Shown: positions 12,651-20,052 of the stretch, piece after piece
Position numbering within the stretch: the stretch's first letter is position 1
Layout: each line of letters begins with the position of its first letter
NCBI RefSeq assembly: GCF_004361695.1
Contig: NZ_SNVW01000003.1
Location: forward strand, 248,001 to 312,000
Length of the DNA: 64,000 nt
Reading direction: 5' to 3'
DNA from: Curtobacterium flaccumfaciens
GTDB lineage: Bacteria; Actinomycetota; Actinomycetes; Actinomycetales; Microbacteriaceae
Position numbers and translations under genes: made by a program
Notes under the pieces: generated by a model
Told to the model about the DNA's origin: nothing
The model's input: the letters and a program-made list of their open reading frames with translations, nothing else
The model's database searches: none

Positions 12651-13493
12651 ATGTCCCTCCCGCCCGACGACCGCCAGCAGCCCGACCGCATCGACAGCGC
12701 TCGGGAACCCCGTCATGCCGCGCCCGTGACGGCCGGAGTCAGCCCGGGGAGCACCTTCGCCCCGATCAGCCTGCGCCCCGCCGTCGACGCCGACGCGATC
12801 CAGCAGCGCCTGCGCGACCTCGGGCAGAGCCGCAGCACCGAAGCGCTCGCCGAACGCGCCGAGCTCCTCCGACTGCTCGGGCGGCTCGACGAGGCCCTGG
12901 TCATCGCCGAAGAGGTCTTCCGCCTGACGATGTTCACGGGTGAACGCGCGGACAAGGTCGCCGCCCGCATCCGCCGCGCGCACGTGCTGCACGACCTCGG
13001 GCGCTACGAGCGTGCGGCGACGGAGTCGGGTCTCGCGCGGGACACCGCCCGGACCGAGGAGTGGCCGGAGCTCGAGGGCGCAGCCGCCGAGCTCGAGGGC
13101 TGGTCGTTGTTCGAGCTCTCGCGGTTCGACGAGGCCCGGTCCGCGCTGTCCCGGTCGTACCAAGCCTTCCGCAAGGCCGGCGCCCCGTCCGAACGCACCG
13201 AGGCGCTCCGGACGGCGGTCGAAGCCGCGCTGCGGGCCTCCGTCGCGCAGCCGAAGCCCGCCGAGGACCGCCCCCGCACCGCCCGGGACATCGCCGCGCG
13301 CCGTGCCGACGAGGACGAGCCGGTCACGCGGGTCGCCGAGCCGGTGAAGCAGGTCCCGCCGATCCGTCGCCGGGTGCTCGGTGCACCCGACGCCGCACGC
13401 ACCGAGGCGGACGACCTCTGGGGTCGCATCGCCGCCCGCGCAGCGCAGAAGGGCCAGGCCGGCCGGGACGAACCGGACGACGACGGCCGGTGA
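12651..13493 (+). CDS. TPR-like repeat protein, hypothetical
   Basis: A 280-residue mostly helical protein. Residues 45-190 form helix pairs with tetratricopeptide character (LGRLDEALVIAEEVFRL, then HDLGRYERAATESGLA and LSRFDEARSALSRSYQAFR). The C-terminus is charged and disordered. The ATG at 12651 is preceded by TACCCT seven bases upstream, the leaderless promoter geometry seen repeatedly in this window. Its stop overlaps the GTG of the SprT-like gene, so the two are coupled. TPR proteins usually scaffold protein complexes; the partner is unknown. Confidence 0.8.
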   Translation: MSLPPDDRQQPDRIDSAREPRHAAPVTAGVSPGSTFAPISLRPAVDADAIQQRLRDLGQSRSTEALAERAELLRLLGRLDEALVIAEEVFRLTMFTGERADKVAARIRRAHVLHDLGRYERAATESGLARDTARTEEWPELEGAAAELEGWSLFELSRFDEARSALSRSYQAFRKAGAPSERTEALRTAVEAALRASVAQPKPAEDRPRTARDIAARRADEDEPVTRVAEPVKQVPPIRRRVLGAPDAARTEADDLWGRIAARAAQKGQAGRDEPDDDGR

Positions 13494-14020
13494 CCACCGA
13501 AGCGACCCCCGCGACGGAGACCGCCCGGGCACGACGGGAGCGCCAGGCGACGCTCGAGTCCGTCCGCGCCCGCGCCGAGCAGCTCATGACGGCGCACCTC
13601 GGTGCCGGTACCTGGTCGTTCGACTTCGACCACGCGAAGACCCGCGCCGGGCAGTGCGACTTCGCCCGCAGACGCATCACGGTGAGCCGGCACCTGGCCG
13701 TCCGGTTCTCCGAGGACGACGTCGACCAGGTCCTGCTGCACGAGATCGCCCACGCGCTGGCCGGTGTGCGAGCCGCCCACGGCCCCACCTGGCGCCGGAC
13801 GGCCCGGGCGCTCGGCTACACGGGTTCGCGCCTGCACGACGGACCGGTGGCGAGCGAACTCGCACCGTGGATCGGCACGTGCCCGGCGGGCCACGACCAC
13901 TTCCGGTACCGCACCCCCACCCGGCCCCTGGCGTGCGCACGCTGTGCACGGCGGTTCGACGCTCGGAACGTCATCACGTGGACCCGACGAGCGGACCAGG
14001 AGCGCTCGGCTACCGCATGA
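13490..14020 (+). CDS. SprT-like zinc metalloprotease domain protein
   Basis: A 176-residue protein with the zincin motif HEIAHALAG (His84, Glu85, His88; the third ligand is probably His97 in AAHGPTW) and a C-terminal zinc-ribbon-like CARCARRF preceded by CPAGHDHFRYR. This is the SprT/Spartan-like architecture. Family members with proven roles cleave DNA-protein crosslinks in eukaryotes; bacterial roles are poorly defined. It starts with GTG at 13490, overlapping the stop of the TPR gene by GTGA, and is probably made from the same mRNA. Confidence 0.88.
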   Translation: MTTEATPATETARARRERQATLESVRARAEQLMTAHLGAGTWSFDFDHAKTRAGQCDFARRRITVSRHLAVRFSEDDVDQVLLHEIAHALAGVRAAHGPTWRRTARALGYTGSRLHDGPVASELAPWIGTCPAGHDHFRYRTPTRPLACARCARRFDARNVITWTRRADQERSATA

Positions 14021-14067
14021 TCGGCCCTCCGCGAGGAGGCGCGCCGGTAACCCGTTAGCCTGGGCGG

Positions 14068-14763
14068 ATGCACACGGGGCAGCACATCCGCACGGACGCC
14101 GGTTCCACCTGGTTCTTCGACGCCGGACGGATCGCCCTCGACTTCGCGCACACCGGAGGGTTCGCCGACGATCCCGACGGACGACGCCCGCGGGCGCAGC
14201 TCGGCGAGCTCCTGATGACCCCGGCCGACCTCGACGAGTGGCTGACCGACCACACCGAGCCGATCGACGTCGGCGCGACGGCGCGCGAACTGCAGGACGC
14301 CCGAGCGCTCCGCGCCGCCATCGCCCGCCTGGCGGTCGCGGCGGCACCCGCACCGGCCTCGACGGCGGCGGAGCGCACCGCGGTGGCCGCCGGCCTGCGT
14401 GCCGGGACCGGCCGCACGCGCCCCGCGCCCGACGACATCGACACCGTCAACCTGTTCGCCGCCCTGCCGGACGTGCCCCCGAGCCTCCCGGGTGGCCGCC
14501 GTCGAGCCGGAGCGAACCGGGTGCGGCTCGCACAGGCGCTCTCGAGCGTCGCCCGCGACGCGGTCTCGCTGTTCACCGAGGTGGGCTTCGACGACGTCGC
14601 GGCGGACGGCCAGCCGACCAGGCTGAGCCGGTGCTCGGCCGAGGACTGCGGGCTGGTGTTCTACGACTCCTCGCGGGGTGGGACCCGGCGGTGGTGCTCG
14701 ATGCAGCGGTGCGGGAACCGGGCGAAGGTGCGGGCGCACCGCGCTCGACGCGCGTCCGCCTGA
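14068..14763 (+). CDS. CGNR zinc finger / ABATE-domain regulator
   Basis: A 231-residue protein with an N-terminal ABATE-type domain (WFFDAGRIALDFAHTGG) and a C-terminal CGNR zinc finger. In the finger, paired cysteines in CSAEDCGLVFYD and CSMQRCGNRAKVRAHRAR bind zinc and the last helix is basic. Members are thought to be DNA-binding transcriptional regulators, often of stress or carbohydrate genes, with few characterised. A TAGCCT box ends 6 bases before the ATG, so the mRNA is probably leaderless. It lies immediately upstream of mntH, but a regulatory link is not shown. Confidence 0.9.
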   Translation: MHTGQHIRTDAGSTWFFDAGRIALDFAHTGGFADDPDGRRPRAQLGELLMTPADLDEWLTDHTEPIDVGATARELQDARALRAAIARLAVAAAPAPASTAAERTAVAAGLRAGTGRTRPAPDDIDTVNLFAALPDVPPSLPGGRRRAGANRVRLAQALSSVARDAVSLFTEVGFDDVAADGQPTRLSRCSAEDCGLVFYDSSRGGTRRWCSMQRCGNRAKVRAHRARRASA

Positions 14764-14794
14764 GCACACGATCGCGTAGCCTCCGAAACCAAGG

Positions 14795-14810
14795 ATTCGG
14801 TGCGCCGAAT
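14795..14810. promoter_or_regulatory. candidate metal-responsive operator upstream of mntH
   Basis: ATTCGG-TGCG-CCGAAT, a 16-bp inverted repeat with perfect 6-bp arms, lies 20 bases before the chosen mntH ATG and 7 bases before a -10-like CATGCT (14818-14823). It would cover the -35 region. Position and symmetry fit a DtxR/MntR- or Fur-family repressor site, though the sequence does not match the classical DtxR box. Confidence 0.5.
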
Positions 14811-14830
14811 TCTCTGGCATGCTGGGCTGC

Positions 14831-16084
14831 ATGACCGAGACCGCCGCACCGCCGCGCGCGCCCGAACGCACTCCGCGCCGACGCGGAGTCGGCCTCACCC
14901 TGCTCGGCCCGGCGTTCGTCGCCGCCATCGCCTACGTCGACCCCGGCAACGTCGCCGCGAACCTGACGGCGGGAGCGAAGTACGGCTACCTGCTGCTGTG
15001 GGTCCTCGTCGCCGCGAACGCCAGCGCGGTCGTCGTGCAGTACCTCTCGGCGAAGCTCGGTGTGGTCACCGGGAAGTCCCTGCCGGAGCACCTCGGGCTA
15101 CGGATGAAGCGGACGCCCCGGCTGCTGTTCTGGGCACAGGCCGAGATCGTGGCCGCCGCGACCGACATTGCCGAGGTGATCGGCGGCGCACTCGCCCTGC
15201 ACCTGCTCTTCGGGCTGCCCCTGGTGGCCGGCGGGCTCATCACCGGCGTGGTGTCGATGGCGATCCTCACACTCCAGAGCCACCGCGGCACCCGGACCTT
15301 CGAGACGGTGGTCACGGCCATGCTCGCGATCCTGACCGTCGGCTTCTGCGCCGGCCTGCTCTTCGCCCAGGTGTCACCGGGTGACCTCGTCGCGGGGCTC
15401 GTCCCGCGCTTCGAGGGGTCCGAGTCCGTGATGCTCGCCGCGTCGATGCTCGGTGCGACCGTGATGCCGCACGCGGTCTACCTGCACTCGGCGCTCGCGC
15501 GTGACCGCCACGGGGACGTCCCCGCCGGGCCGGAGCGTCGACGGGTGCTCGTCGCGACGCGGTGGGACGTCGGCCTGGCGCTCGTCGTCGCCGGTGGCGT
15601 GAACATCTGCATGCTCGTCCTCGCCGCGGCGACGCTGCCGGGGGTCGCCGGGACGGACTCGATCCCGGGGGCGCAGCGTGCGATCGCGGAGCACGTCGGG
15701 CCGGTCGTCGGGGTGCTCTTCGCGGTGGGGCTGCTGGCGTCCGGGCTCGCATCCACCTCGGTGGGCTGCATGGCCGGCGCGGAGATCATGCGGGGCCTGC
15801 TGCACGTGCGGATCCCGCTCGTCGCCCGACGCGTGGTCACCCTGGTGCCGGCACTCGTCCTGCTCGCGGTGAACGCCGACGCGACGATGCTGCTCGTCGT
15901 GAGCCAGGTGGTGCTGAGCTTCGGGATCGCCTTCGCGATCGTGCCGCTCGTCGTCTACACCTCGCGACGGAGCGTGATGGGCGACGACGTCAACGCGATG
16001 ACCACCCGCGTCGTGGCGGGGGTCATCGCGTTGGTGATCGTCGCGCTCAACGTCGCGCTGATCGTGCTGACGGTGGCCGGCTGA
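14831..16084 (+). CDS. mntH: NRAMP-family divalent metal (Mn) transporter
   Basis: A 417-residue inner-membrane proton-coupled Mn(II)/Fe(II) importer with eleven predicted helices. The signature DPGN metal-binding motif is at residues 37-40 and the MPHAVYLHS motif of helix 6 at 212-220, both intact. I start it at ATG 14831 (MTETAAPP) because a -10-like box sits 7 bases upstream; an in-frame ATG four codons earlier (14819) is possible. A 16-bp palindrome in the promoter suggests metal-dependent repression. Confidence 0.95.
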   Translation: MTETAAPPRAPERTPRRRGVGLTLLGPAFVAAIAYVDPGNVAANLTAGAKYGYLLLWVLVAANASAVVVQYLSAKLGVVTGKSLPEHLGLRMKRTPRLLFWAQAEIVAAATDIAEVIGGALALHLLFGLPLVAGGLITGVVSMAILTLQSHRGTRTFETVVTAMLAILTVGFCAGLLFAQVSPGDLVAGLVPRFEGSESVMLAASMLGATVMPHAVYLHSALARDRHGDVPAGPERRRVLVATRWDVGLALVVAGGVNICMLVLAAATLPGVAGTDSIPGAQRAIAEHVGPVVGVLFAVGLLASGLASTSVGCMAGAEIMRGLLHVRIPLVARRVVTLVPALVLLAVNADATMLLVVSQVVLSFGIAFAIVPLVVYTSRRSVMGDDVNAMTTRVVAGVIALVIVALNVALIVLTVAG

Positions 16085-16120
16085 CGCGGGCCGGCTGGGG
16101 CCGTTGCCGCCCCCCGGGCC

Positions 16121-16192
16121 GCCGTGGCGCCGTGGCGCCGTGGCGCCGTGGCGCCGTGGCGCCGTGCCGCGGTGCCGCCGTGCCGCCGTGCC
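16121..16192. repeat. 8-bp tandem repeat (GCCGTGGC), nine units
   Basis: Five perfect GCCGTGGC units (16121-16160) are followed by four GCCGTGCC-like units (16161-16192) in the 109-bp space between convergent mntH and the DUF427 pseudogene, ending right at the latter's stop codon. A simple-sequence tract prone to slippage. Confidence 0.95.
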
Positions 16193-16193
16193 G

Positions 16194-16496
16194 TCAGTCG
16201 ACGACGCGGACGCGCTTCCAGAACGCCACGTAGCCGCTGTAGTCCTTGCCGACGCGGTCGAACGACGAGGGGATCGGCGTCGGGTACGACCACGCGTTGT
16301 CCTGCAGCGCCTGCCCGTCGACGTTCACGGTGAAGTACTGCGTGTCGCCCTTCCACGGGCAGTGGTACTGGGTGGGGCTCTCGGTGAACAGCTCGGACTT
16401 CACGCTCGACGGCGGGAAGTACCAGTTGCCCTCGATCTGGATGAGGTCCTCCTACGGGGCCTCGGCGATCACGGTTTCTCCGACGACTGCCTTCAT
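16194..16496 (-). pseudogene. DUF427 protein gene interrupted by an in-frame TAG at codon 15
   Basis: The frame from ATG 16496 (with an AAGGAG ribosome-binding site 6 nt upstream) reads MKAVVGETVIAEAP, then TAG at 16452-16454. It continues without any other defect as EDLIQIEGNWYFPPSSVKSE and on through HCPWKGDTQYFTVNVDGQ to the normal DUF427 C-terminus (VAFWKRVRVVD), 100 codons in all. DUF427 proteins are small, single-domain and of unknown function. One substitution from AAG, GAG or CAG would create the stop. A shorter 69-residue product could begin at GTG 16403. Either a recent nonsense mutation or a sequencing error; the rest is not decayed. Confidence 0.88.
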
Positions 16497-16537
16497 GGCG
16501 TGCTCCTTCGCTTGCTCTTCGGGTGTCGTCCGGAACG

Positions 16538-17146
16538 CTACGCGCGCGAGGTCGATTCCCGCAGGGTGACGAGGCCGTCCTGCGCGGCGAGCGCTGTGTG
16601 CACGTCGGAGGGCTCGAGGGCGGTCGCCGACTCCGAGGCGCTGACGAGGCGCTTCACCGCACGACGGAGTCCCGTGTACGCCGCGCAGGCCGCCGCCGCT
16701 TCGGGCGAGGTGTGGTCGATGCCGACGTCGGTGAGCGCGTCGACCACGGATCCGGCGGCCAGCAGGTCCTCGACGGCGAAGTCCGGTGCGTCCGGCACGT
16801 CGGCGGCTTCGCCCGCCGCCTCGGCCGCGTCGTCGCCGGGTGCGTGGTGGCGTCCGGCAGCCACGATCGCGACGACGCACCGGTCACCGCGTTCGGCCTG
16901 GAGGCGCGTCACCCGCCCGGCGATCGCGGTCGCGTTGCCGAGGTGGCCGAGCACCACCTCCGGACCCTCCGGCAGCTGCGTGGCGAGCGAGCGCAGTGCT
17001 CGCTGACGCTCGCGGCCGTCCGCCGTCGCGGAGGCCGGCAGGACGTCCACCCAGACGAGCAGGTGGGCGTCCGGCGCGATGCGGGCGGCGCCGCCGGGAC
17101 CCCATGCGAAGCGGACCTGGTACTTCTGCTGCGTGCGTGCTGCCAC
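16538..17146 (-). CDS. ComB-like (2-phosphosulfolactate phosphatase family) protein
   Basis: A 202-residue protein reading VAARTQQKYQVRFAWG at its start and containing LLVWVDVLPAS, GHLGNATAIAGRV and CVVAIVAAGR. These resemble the conserved Asp, Asn/Gly and glycine-ending motifs of the ComB phosphatase family. Canonical ComB makes sulfolactate on the coenzyme M route, but actinobacterial homologues like this are generally of unproven substrate. GTG 17146 is chosen because TATCGT ends 7 bases upstream (leaderless geometry). The frame remains open further upstream, antisense to the GNAT gene. Confidence 0.6.
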   Translation of the reverse strand: MAARTQQKYQVRFAWGPGGAARIAPDAHLLVWVDVLPASATADGRERQRALRSLATQLPEGPEVVLGHLGNATAIAGRVTRLQAERGDRCVVAIVAAGRHHAPGDDAAEAAGEAADVPDAPDFAVEDLLAAGSVVDALTDVGIDHTSPEAAAACAAYTGLRRAVKRLVSASESATALEPSDVHTALAAQDGLVTLRESTSRA

Positions 17147-17242
17147 CCGATCCACGATAGCCGCCGGGAGGACCCTGACCTTTTCCACAGGTGGCACCCG
17201 CCCGGGGTTCGCGGCAGGGTCGCGACCGTAGGATCGGGTGCC

Positions 17243-17875
17243 ATGGAGATCGCCCCCGCACCCACCCTGACCGGCGACCGTGTGACACTCGAGCCCCTCG
17301 GGGCGGAGCACGCGGACGACCTGCGGGCGGCGGTCGCGGACGGCGATCTGTGGCGCACCTGGTACACCTCGATCCCCGCTCCGGCGCAGGTCGACGACGA
17401 GATCGAGCGCCGCCTGGCAGAGCACGCCGCCGGCCGGATGGTGCCGTTCGCGGTGCGTGACCGCCCGACCGGCCGCGTGGTCGGTGCGACGACGTTCATG
17501 AACGTCGACACCGGCAACCGCCGCGTCGAGATCGGCAGCACGTTCCTCGCCCGGTCGGCGCAGCGCTCGGGCATCAACACCGAGTCGAAGCTGCTCATGC
17601 TGTCGCACGCGTTCGACGTCTGGCAGTGCATCGCGGTCGAGTTCCGGACGCACTGGCACAACCTGCAGTCCCGGACGGCGATCGCCGCGCTCGGCGCCAA
17701 GCAGGACGGCGTCCTCCGGAACCACGCCGTCGGCCGCGACGGCACCCTGCGCGACACCGTCGTCTTCTCGGTGATCGCGTCGGAGTGGCCAGCGGTCCGG
17801 CTGTCGCTGACCGAACGGCTCCGTCGGCACGACCGGGCAGAGGGCGCACGACGCCGCTCCGCCCGGCACGCCTGA
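17243..17875 (+). CDS. GNAT family N-acetyltransferase (RimJ/RimL-like)
   Basis: A 210-residue acetyl-CoA-dependent acetyltransferase. TLTGDRVTLEPLGAEHADDL is the typical RimJ/RimL-type N-terminus. VEIGSTFLARSAQRSGINTE covers the acetyl-CoA pyrophosphate-binding loop, and VEFRTHWHNLQSRTAIAALGA is the C-terminal signature with the conserved Asn. Substrate unknown. ATG 17243 lies 8 bases after TAGGAT; it is divergent from the ComB-like gene, with both promoters packed in 96 bp. Confidence 0.92.
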   Translation: MEIAPAPTLTGDRVTLEPLGAEHADDLRAAVADGDLWRTWYTSIPAPAQVDDEIERRLAEHAAGRMVPFAVRDRPTGRVVGATTFMNVDTGNRRVEIGSTFLARSAQRSGINTESKLLMLSHAFDVWQCIAVEFRTHWHNLQSRTAIAALGAKQDGVLRNHAVGRDGTLRDTVVFSVIASEWPAVRLSLTERLRRHDRAEGARRRSARHA

Positions 17876-17897
17876 TCCGAGTCCGAGCCGTTCCGGT

Positions 17898-18671
17898 TCA
17901 GGCGCCGCCGCTGCGGACGGTGCGGCCATTCAGTGGCTGCGTCGGCCGGTCGTTGCCCTCGTGCGCCTCGGTGAGGGCGTCGACCTGGTCGGGTCCGAGT
18001 TCGACGGGGGTGGCGAGGACGACCCACCGCACACCCTCGGTGCACGGCGGCGTGGTGAGCGAGCCCTCGTAGCTCCAGCACGAGCGCTCGGCCGGGAGCA
18101 TCTTGCGGAGGTCGACCGTCGCCGGCCGTGCCGCGTCCCCGTGCGCTCCGCGGACGTACTCGTCGAAGGCCGGGTTGTCCGCGCCGATCGTGGCGAACAC
18201 CCCGACGACGAGCAGGTTGCCGTCGCCGTCGGCGTGGACGAAGTGCAGCTCGATCGGCGAGCGCTTCCCCTCGACCGTGTGCTCGGAGCCCGCGTGGAAG
18301 TGCATCTGCTGCAGGTGGTAGTCGACGCCGTCGACGACCGTCGTCTCGCCGTCACCGACGGTCAGCTGCACGGTGTGGCCGTTGTCGGCCGTCGTGCCCT
18401 CGACCACGGCGTCGGGGACGCTGAGGTCGATCGGCGCACCGGATCCGAGCCGTGGCAGGTCGATCGGGGACTGGCGCTGCCCGGCCCCGCACACGGCGTT
18501 CTCGTCCGAGAGCCCCGCCCAGTGCGAGGGCCCGTCGCCGCCCTCGTACCCCCAGTGGGCCGCGGTCGGGGTCGGGGTCGGGGCGGCGGTCGTCGCGGTC
18601 TGCGTGGCACAGCCGGCGAGCGCGAGGGTCGAGAGGGTGAGGACGGGGAGGACGCGAGAGGAGCGGTGCAT
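17898..18671 (-). CDS. alpha-carbonic anhydrase, secreted lipoprotein
   Basis: A 257-residue enzyme interconverting CO2 and bicarbonate outside the membrane. The signal peptide ends in lipobox LALAGC (lipid-modified Cys21), followed by a Thr/Pro linker. The catalytic domain has HWGYEGGDGPSHWAGL, QRQSPIDL and zinc ligands His124 and His126 (QQMHFHAGSEH) and His143 (ELHFVH), all as in active alpha enzymes, and SLTTPPCTEGVRW near the end. Start ATG 18671 is picked over an upstream in-frame start because TAATAT ends 7 bases before it and the signal peptide is then of normal length. Confidence 0.95.
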   Translation of the reverse strand: MHRSSRVLPVLTLSTLALAGCATQTATTAAPTPTPTAAHWGYEGGDGPSHWAGLSDENAVCGAGQRQSPIDLPRLGSGAPIDLSVPDAVVEGTTADNGHTVQLTVGDGETTVVDGVDYHLQQMHFHAGSEHTVEGKRSPIELHFVHADGDGNLLVVGVFATIGADNPAFDEYVRGAHGDAARPATVDLRKMLPAERSCWSYEGSLTTPPCTEGVRWVVLATPVELGPDQVDALTEAHEGNDRPTQPLNGRTVRSGGA

Positions 18672-18736
18672 TCTGCACATATTACATTTCAGAGAGCGAT
18701 GGAAGGTCGTCAGCCCGCTGGAGTAGCGTCCACGCC

Positions 18737-19228
18737 ATGCACGTCGGCCTCCGGATCGTCCTCGACGCGCCGGTCGACGCCGTGCGCGATGCCCTGCTGT
18801 CCCCGGCCGTGATGGTCGCCGTGACGAAACCGTTCCTCGTGTACCGGTCTCGCGACCCCCAGGGCTTCCCCCCTCGGTGGGTCCCCGGCGAGCCGCACCC
18901 CATCACGGCGAGCGCCTTCGGGGTCGTCCCGAGCGGCGACACCCACGTGGACCTCGACCTCTACGAGGTGCAGGGCGTCCCCGTGCAGCGGGACAACGGT
19001 GGCGGGGTCTCCGGCCTCTTCGGACGCATGACCATGCAGCACCGGATGGCCGTCCGGCCCACCGCGGACGGACGGACCCTGCTCGTCGACCGACTGAGCT
19101 ACCGGATGCGCCCGGCCGTGCTCGGTGCCCTGCTGTGGCCCGGGATGTGGGTGATCTGGCAGTGGCGAGCACTGCGGATGCGGTCGATGGCACCCCAGTG
19201 GCGGCGACACCGCCGGGCCGCCGCCTGA
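18737..19228 (+). CDS. hypothetical protein, SRPBCC-like
   Basis: A 163-residue protein beginning MHVGLRIVLDAPVDAVRDAL. The beta-alpha-alpha-beta opening and the later LLVDRLSYRMRPAVLGALLW resemble START/SRPBCC ligand-binding folds, but with a hydrophobic C-terminal helix followed by a strongly basic tail. No catalytic motif. TAGCGT ends 7 bases before the ATG. It heads a run of plus-strand genes of which the next is also unknown. Confidence 0.65.
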   Translation: MHVGLRIVLDAPVDAVRDALLSPAVMVAVTKPFLVYRSRDPQGFPPRWVPGEPHPITASAFGVVPSGDTHVDLDLYEVQGVPVQRDNGGGVSGLFGRMTMQHRMAVRPTADGRTLLVDRLSYRMRPAVLGALLWPGMWVIWQWRALRMRSMAPQWRRHRRAAA

Positions 19229-19257
19229 CCCCACCGGCGTCTCCCTAGGATGTCGGG

Positions 19258-19626
19258 ATGCACACCGCCGCGTCCCACCGGCCCGCCGCCGAGGTCGAAC
19301 AGGCACTGTTCGCGTTGAACGACGGCACCCACCCGTTCGAGGTGGTCCGGAACGGCCAGCGGATCGAAGCCGTCTGGCGACACGGCGCCCGAGGCCCCGG
19401 GGTCGTGTTCGGCTCCGTCGAGTGGCGGTACCGCGTGACCCTGCTGGGCGAGTCCGGCCAGTACAAGGACAGCGTCTTCGCGAAGAACTTCGACGACGAC
19501 AACACCTACTTCGACTTCCGGTCGACGGACGTCAGCCATCCGGTCAAGGCCGTCCTCGCCGAGCACGGGTGGACCCACCGGCCGAACGCCTTCAGCCGGT
19601 TCTTCCGGGGCCTGCTCGGCCGCTGA
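19258..19626 (+). CDS. hypothetical protein
   Basis: A 122-residue soluble protein (HPFEVVRNGQRIEAVWRHGA, YRVTLLGESGQYKDSVFAKN) that I do not recognise. It is beta-rich in the first two thirds with a basic, Phe-rich C-terminal helix (AFSRFFRGLLGR). TAGGAT ends 6 bases before the ATG, so it has its own promoter and is probably leaderless. Confidence 0.75.
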   Translation: MHTAASHRPAAEVEQALFALNDGTHPFEVVRNGQRIEAVWRHGARGPGVVFGSVEWRYRVTLLGESGQYKDSVFAKNFDDDNTYFDFRSTDVSHPVKAVLAEHGWTHRPNAFSRFFRGLLGR

Positions 19627-19734
19627 TCGGTCGCCGGCTGCCCGTCGCGCGTCCCGAGCCTCCCTCAGGTACACTCGTCGGCGTCGGTCCACGCCCGCAC
19701 TGTCGGCCGACATCGTCACGGAGGGGGACATCCG

Positions 19735-20052
19735 ATGAGCAGGTACGCGATCGATCCAGGTGGCGTCTCGAGCGTCCTGACCGGGGTGGACGGCGACCTC
19801 GAGAAGCTCACGACCGCCGACGCCGCGGTGCTGGCAGCAGCCGAGGCGGCGTTGTCCGCGGTCGGCAGCTCGCGCGCGCGGCCCGGGCTCGAGCGACTGC
19901 TGGACGACTTCCGCAACGTCGTGCCGAACCTGCACGAGCGGATCACGGCCGCGCACGTCGCCGCGACGTCGGCCACGCAGGCCTACGTCGACGCGGACGA
20001 GGAGATGGCCGCGAAGACCCCCTCCGCGGACGACGCGGGCTCCGGACGGTGA
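19735..20052 (+). CDS. small helical protein, type VII secretion-like (DUF6507/ESX-like)
   Basis: A 105-residue, almost entirely helical protein (YAIDPGGVSSVLTGVDGDLE) with hydrophobic heptads and no signal peptide. It has the size and pattern of WXG100-related or actinobacterial DUF6507 proteins, although the WXG turn itself is not obvious. A strong GGAGGGGG ribosome-binding site lies 7 nt before the ATG and a TACACT box at 19670-19675 could be the -10. Its stop overlaps the GTG of the large effector-like gene, so the pair is co-translated. This is how ESX substrates and partners are usually arranged. Confidence 0.7.
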   Translation: MSRYAIDPGGVSSVLTGVDGDLEKLTTADAAVLAAAEAALSAVGSSRARPGLERLLDDFRNVVPNLHERITAAHVAATSATQAYVDADEEMAAKTPSADDAGSGR

